From an uncultured Bacteroidales bacterium (GTDB taxonomy: Bacteria; Bacteroidota; Bacteroidia; Bacteroidales; F082): a stretch of 6,702 bases of DNA. Both the position numbers and the translations under genes were made by a program. A model generated the notes under the pieces. That model did not search any database. It was not told the origin of the DNA and saw only the letters and a program-made list of their open reading frames with translations. Position 1 is the stretch's first letter. Each line of letters opens with the position of its first letter. Location of the stretch: the NCBI GenBank assembly GCA_937896505.1, contig CALBNP010000033.1, forward strand, positions 1 to 6,702. Reading direction: 5' to 3'. This document shows, piece by piece, positions 5,998-6,702 of this stretch.

Positions 5998-6702
5998 TTA
6001 TTGAACGGTGTAGTGGTCCCAATCGGGTCCCAACGGGAATTTCTCTCTGAAATGAATCAGTTTTTCGGCACTTAAAGTGCAATGCGCCACGCCTTCCTGA
6101 TAGGGTTCGACTTTCGATATGACCTCGCCACGCGCATTCACCACTTGCGATTCACCGCTGTAATGCAAGCCGTTCGGGTCGTCACCAATGCGGTTCACAC
6201 CTATTATGTATGCTTGGTTTTCGATGGCGCGTGCCACCAAAAGTCCGTTCCACACAATCATTCGCGAATCAGGGAAGTTGGCCAAATAGAAAGCCAAATC
6301 GTATTCATATTGTCCGTTTTCGTAGCGATTGCGTGCCCAAACGGGGAAACGCACATCGTAGCAGACCATAGGACGGATTCGCCAGCCTTTCAATTCAACC
6401 GTCAACTGGTTTTCACCTTTTTTCACCAGATTGTTTTCGCCGCCGATGCTGAAAGGATGCCTTTTGTGATAGAGTTCAAAACTGCCGTCGGGACGCATCC
6501 AGACGAGACTATTATAATAGGTGTGGTCGATTTCTAGCAAAAGCGTGCCGCAAACCACTGCGTTTTTCTCCTTCGCTTTAGTGCGCAGCCAATTCATCGT
6601 TTCGCCATCGAGAGGCTCGGTAAATTGCCGTGGATCGACGGGAAAAGCCGTGGTGAAGGTCTCAGGCAGCAGAATCAGGTCGGTGCCTGGCTGCACTTTG
6701 TC
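5998..6702 (-). CDS. yafV: YafV-type omega-amidase (nitrilase superfamily), 5' end outside window
   Basis: The frame is open through the right edge; 234 C-terminal residues are present and roughly 25 are missing, judged against E. coli YafV from memory. The family hydrolyses alpha-ketoglutaramate (and the methionine-derived analogue) to the keto acid and ammonia, a cytoplasmic metabolite-repair step after glutamine transamination. Counting from the edge, the nitrilase triad is complete: E14 (LPETF), K80 (YHKRHPF) and C114 (MVCYDVRFPVW). Further YafV-like blocks are YDLAFYLANFP, ARAIENQAYIIGVNRIG and HYSGESQVVNARGE. A GTG at 6696 is not the real start, because the frame continues upstream and the nitrilase N-terminal strand would be lost. 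tadA follows after eight bases. Other amidases of the superfamily are less likely given the CYDVRFPVW motif. Confidence 0.9.
   Translation of the reverse strand, partial: DKVQPGTDLILLPETFTTAFPVDPRQFTEPLDGETMNWLRTKAKEKNAVVCGTLLLEIDHTYYNSLVWMRPDGSFELYHKRHPFSIGGENNLVKKGENQLTVELKGWRIRPMVCYDVRFPVWARNRYENGQYEYDLAFYLANFPDSRMIVWNGLLVARAIENQAYIIGVNRIGDDPNGLHYSGESQVVNARGEVISKVEPYQEGVAHCTLSAEKLIHFREKFPLGPDWDHYTVQ

Noticed and set aside
6082..6537. A 151-codon open frame on the plus strand
   Set aside because: It is antisense to yafV, whose catalytic triad and family blocks are clear on the other strand.
1..6702. tRNA, rRNA or riboswitch genes
   Set aside because: Nearly all sequence is accounted for by conserved coding regions, and no cloverleaf or riboswitch core was seen in the short intergenic stretches.

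Overview
The window looks like a piece of Bacteroidota chromosome, most likely Bacteroidales (Prevotella/Bacteroides type). The evidence is a good match to the Bacteroidota -7 promoter box (TAnnTTTG) in front of one gene, the lack of strong Shine-Dalgarno sequences before the starts, and the general look of the housekeeping proteins. Assignment below order level is inference. Coding density is very high: the only non-coding stretch of note is about 190 bases (2714-2905), and no gene-free stretch exceeds 300 bases.

Layout. (1) 1-1285, plus strand: the 3' end of apolipoprotein N-acyltransferase (lnt), cut by the window edge, then a tRNA-dihydrouridine synthase (dus) one base later, probably one operon. 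(2) 1280-2713, minus strand: an AT-richer gene for an archaeal-type (ATPase_2/DUF234) ATPase fused to a predicted PD-(D/E)XK nuclease-like domain. It overlaps the dus stop tail-to-tail. (3) 2714-2905: its control region, with a clear -7 box, four alternating copies of a CGACAAA/TTTGTCG site at 31/23/31-base spacing, and a palindrome touching the xth stop codon. (4) 2906-3667, minus strand: exodeoxyribonuclease III (xth). (5) 3701-5545, plus strand: a CLC-family chloride transporter or channel with C-terminal CBS domains, divergent from xth. (6) 5546-6702, minus strand: tRNA adenosine deaminase (tadA) behind a YafV-type omega-amidase that runs off the right edge.

Most of the window is core metabolism and maintenance: lipoprotein acylation, two tRNA modification enzymes, base-excision repair, anion transport and metabolite repair. 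The accessory candidate is the ATPase with its private repeat array, sitting between dus and xth. An ATPase/winged-helix/nuclease-like protein preceded by regularly spaced operator-like sites is the best candidate for an undescribed system here, but its function cannot be read from sequence. The CLC protein also merits attention: it keeps the gating glutamate but has valine where proton-coupled exchangers have the internal proton glutamate.
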